62,083 nucleotides of DNA from Saprospiraceae bacterium (GTDB lineage Bacteria > Bacteroidota > Bacteroidia > Chitinophagales > Saprospiraceae): NCBI GenBank assembly GCA_020629315.1, contig JAHDDO010000019.1, forward strand, positions 1 through 62,083, written 5' to 3'. The notes beneath the pieces are model-generated. The model ran no database searches. It was not told where the DNA came from and was given only the letters and a program-made list of their open reading frames with translations. Position 1 is the stretch's first letter. Each line of letters opens with the position of its first letter. Positions 60,332 to 62,083 of the stretch are shown here, piece after piece. A program made the translations under genes and the position numbers.

Positions 60332-61276
60332 TTAGAATCCTGGTCGTCTTTTCTTTAAGCCATATACAAGTGAGATTGAATAGCCACTATTCACAGAATT
60401 GTTAATTATACCTAATGGCAAAACGGCACCAGCCAATATTTTTAAATCACCACCTCCTAGGTTATTCATCATGTAGCCCACTTGAAATCCCAAATCCATA
60501 TTTAAATCTATGGATGCACCAAAGACTAACAATTGATTCACAATTACTTGATTGCTAAAATTGATATTTAACAAGTTCTTCCCTTCATAATACACCTCAA
60601 GGAGCGAATGAGAATAGGTGCCTCCAGTAAAGCCTATGAAGACGCCAGCATGAGTATAAAAATGGATCCGCTCTTCGTAACTCAAGCTCTCAAAATTTAC
60701 AGTCCCCGGAATCGCCTGGACCAATGAAAACCCAAATTGATATAATGGTTTGAGTCTTTGAAGAACAAATGCTTGATTTGATTGGTAATTAAAACCAAAC
60801 CCTATATTCATTCCAAAGGCATTTTGTACGCCATCATCAATAAGGCCATCATCTTCATGCACAGCCAAAATGCTATTATGATCAATCCCAAAAAAGGAAG
60901 ACTCAACAGATAAGCCCAAGCCAATGTGATCACTGTCTGTGAATATCTGTTTTAGTTTATAAGAGGCCGCAAAATCAATAGCCGTCCTTGATAATAAACC
61001 TGCACTTTGATTATTGATAGCTAATCCTACCCCTAGATTCTGCCCAGGAATCATGGTTTGCGCAGAAATAAAACTGTTAGTCGGTGCTTTTTCTATCCCC
61101 GTAAATTGCTTTTGATGAAACAGGGAAATATCTGTTTGACCCCATGTACTGGTCATTGATGGGTTATAAATAAATTGGTTGTTGAAATTAAATTTTAGAT
61201 CATTGCTTTGTTGGGCATTCAAGATGAATGCTCCCAAAAAGAAAAGTAAAGTATATATGTATGATTGATTGTTCAT
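60332..61276 (-). CDS. PorP/SprF family type IX secretion outer-membrane protein
   Basis: This is a 314-residue protein with a signal peptide (ending LNAQQ). The PorP/SprF pattern is visible: LKFNFNNQFIYNPSMTSTW, ISLFHQKQFTGIEKAP, GLGLSVESSFFG, and a C-terminal strand with GYSISLVYGLKKRRPGF. Members assist T9SS secretion and partner with a cognate gliding-type adhesin. The adhesin gene lies directly upstream with one base between stop and start, so they form a pair. The C-terminus is Arg-rich and short. Confidence 0.85.
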   Translation of the reverse strand: MNNQSYIYTLLFFLGAFILNAQQSNDLKFNFNNQFIYNPSMTSTWGQTDISLFHQKQFTGIEKAPTNSFISAQTMIPGQNLGVGLAINNQSAGLLSRTAIDFAASYKLKQIFTDSDHIGLGLSVESSFFGIDHNSILAVHEDDGLIDDGVQNAFGMNIGFGFNYQSNQAFVLQRLKPLYQFGFSLVQAIPGTVNFESLSYEERIHFYTHAGVFIGFTGGTYSHSLLEVYYEGKNLLNINFSNQVIVNQLLVFGASIDLNMDLGFQVGYMMNNLGGGDLKILAGAVLPLGIINNSVNSGYSISLVYGLKKRRPGF

Positions 61277-61277
61277 C

Positions 61278-62083
61278 TTAGTTGTTTCTAATTATTAATA
61301 GATCACTTTTCAACTCATTCTCACTACTATCATCTTTGCCATATCGTAAGATATAATAGTACACCCCGTCAGGTAGTTCCTCATCAAAACTGACACCTTC
61401 CCAGTCATTCTGATAATCTTCCGTTGAATACATAAGCTCACCCCATCTGTTAAACACCCGTAATTCGTTTTCAGGATACACTTGGATCCCTTCAAAGATC
61501 AAAGCATCGTTTCGAGTATCACCATTAGGGCTGATAAAGTTTGGTGCCACTAAATCCGTAATTATTGCGGTCACGTTATACTCTATGTCAGCGCTACATC
61601 CATTATCATCAAATGCGCTTGCATTAATAATTCCATCTTCACTTATTGTTAGAATCGGGTTCAAACAATTCGTACAAGATAGGTCCAAAGTGCTTGTCCA
61701 AAGTACGCTACTAGCACCTGGAATATCTAGGGTGATTTGCTCTCCAATAAAGCCTTCAATGAATTCTATGTTATCAAAAATGGACGGAGAATTTTCAATG
61801 ATCAGAATTTCATCAGAAGTAATGCAACCCACATCATTTTCTATACTAAGAACATAGACACCTCCTTCGTCTACGCTTAGTGGAATAGCATTGGTTTCTA
61901 ATTCTTGACCATCTTTCGTCCAGACGATATTTTCTATATTATCTAGTTCAATGTCCCCTATGGTGGCAACATCCCCAACGCAAATACTCAGATCTTCTCC
62001 TAGAGAGAAACTAAATCCTGAAAGATCCTCAATAACAAATGAAACCATCATGGTGCATCCATTTTCATCTTGGATTTCTACAC
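61278..62083 (-). CDS. gliding-associated C-terminal (T9SS type B) adhesin, 3' part (5' end beyond window)
   Basis: The frame stays open to the window edge, so the ATG at 62051 is internal, and 267 residues are visible. They begin VEIQDENGCT, the end of a PKD/SprB-like repeat. Ig-like units with WTKDGQELE and LSCTNCLNPIL-type segments follow. The last about 90 residues are the gliding motility-associated C-terminal domain: VAPNFISPNGDTRNDAL, LRVFNRWGELMY, WEGVSFDEELPDGVYYYIL, DLLIIRNN. It is a T9SS-exported surface protein paired with the adjacent PorP/SprF gene. Full size is unknown. Confidence 0.85.
   Translation of the reverse strand, partial: VEIQDENGCTMMVSFVIEDLSGFSFSLGEDLSICVGDVATIGDIELDNIENIVWTKDGQELETNAIPLSVDEGGVYVLSIENDVGCITSDEILIIENSPSIFDNIEFIEGFIGEQITLDIPGASSVLWTSTLDLSCTNCLNPILTISEDGIINASAFDDNGCSADIEYNVTAIITDLVAPNFISPNGDTRNDALIFEGIQVYPENELRVFNRWGELMYSTEDYQNDWEGVSFDEELPDGVYYYILRYGKDDSSENELKSDLLIIRNN

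Overview
The window comes from a Bacteroidota genome, most likely a Saprospiria-type marine or environmental bacterium. The supporting signs are C-terminal type IX secretion sorting domains of both kinds (type A at 8533 and 35964, gliding-associated type B at 32994 and 61278), a PorP/SprF-family outer-membrane protein, a TonB receptor with a carboxypeptidase-like N-terminal domain, a propeller-type sensor (Reg_prop/Y_Y_Y), a DUF3127 protein, many lipoproteins, AT-rich spacers, several TAnnTTTG minus-7 boxes and few Shine-Dalgarno sequences. The species assignment is inference. I see no rRNA, CRISPR array, prophage or insertion sequence.

Layout. 1-49: 5' part of a tRNA-Ala(GGC). 245-4631: a ClpP-fold secreted protein, a GC-rich structured spacer, then an overlapping trio of MoxR-type AAA+ ATPase, VWA protein and DEAD-box helicase. 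4816-9243: a DUF937 membrane protein with a His-Asp repeat, a short SSB, a small outer-membrane barrel, a coiled-coil protein and a lamin-tail T9SS cargo. 9474-13490: an ECF sigma factor translationally coupled to a membrane-anchored protein, a large helical protein, and a spacer bounded by a perfect 14-bp inverted repeat around a 25-codon ORF. 13491-17975: a five-gene 5-oxoproline operon (DUF2891 lipoprotein, Nramp-like carrier, pxpA, pxpB, pxpC). 18101-26054: ribB with a degenerate RibA domain, a propeller sensor with a decayed kinase end, two exported TIM-barrel proteins, and typA/bipA. 26176-31762: an overlapping operon ending in a membrane LytTR regulator, three 20-bp direct repeats, and a TonB receptor.

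31814-39018: VOC protein, two GIN-domain (DUF2807) proteins, T9SS cargo including an M43-type metalloprotease, and metK. 39171-43063: a tightly overlapping six-gene envelope operon centred on an exported YidD-like protein and two TPR-plus-membrane-hairpin proteins, ending in DUF3108. 43126-45800: iscS-HNH-iscU-iscA, with a NUMOD4/HNH gene inside the isc operon. 45901-49079: meaB, an M23 peptidase whose signal peptide is encoded inside the meaB 3' end, and a BCP peroxiredoxin. 49084-53477: a repeat protein, DUF3127 with an SSB-like acidic tip, a thioredoxin lipoprotein and a DPP-IV peptidase. 53563-58162: LMW-PTP, a Dna2-like nuclease-helicase and a divergent acidic protein. 58188-62083: a DUF937-OmpA paralogue of the 4816 protein, a small Cys-rich secreted protein, PorP/SprF and the 3' part of a T9SS adhesin.

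The best candidates for undescribed biology are the YidD-like envelope operon, the inverted-repeat-bounded small ORF next to the 532-residue helical protein, the LytTR operator-like triple repeat before the TonB receptor, and the DUF2891/Nramp-like association with 5-oxoprolinase.
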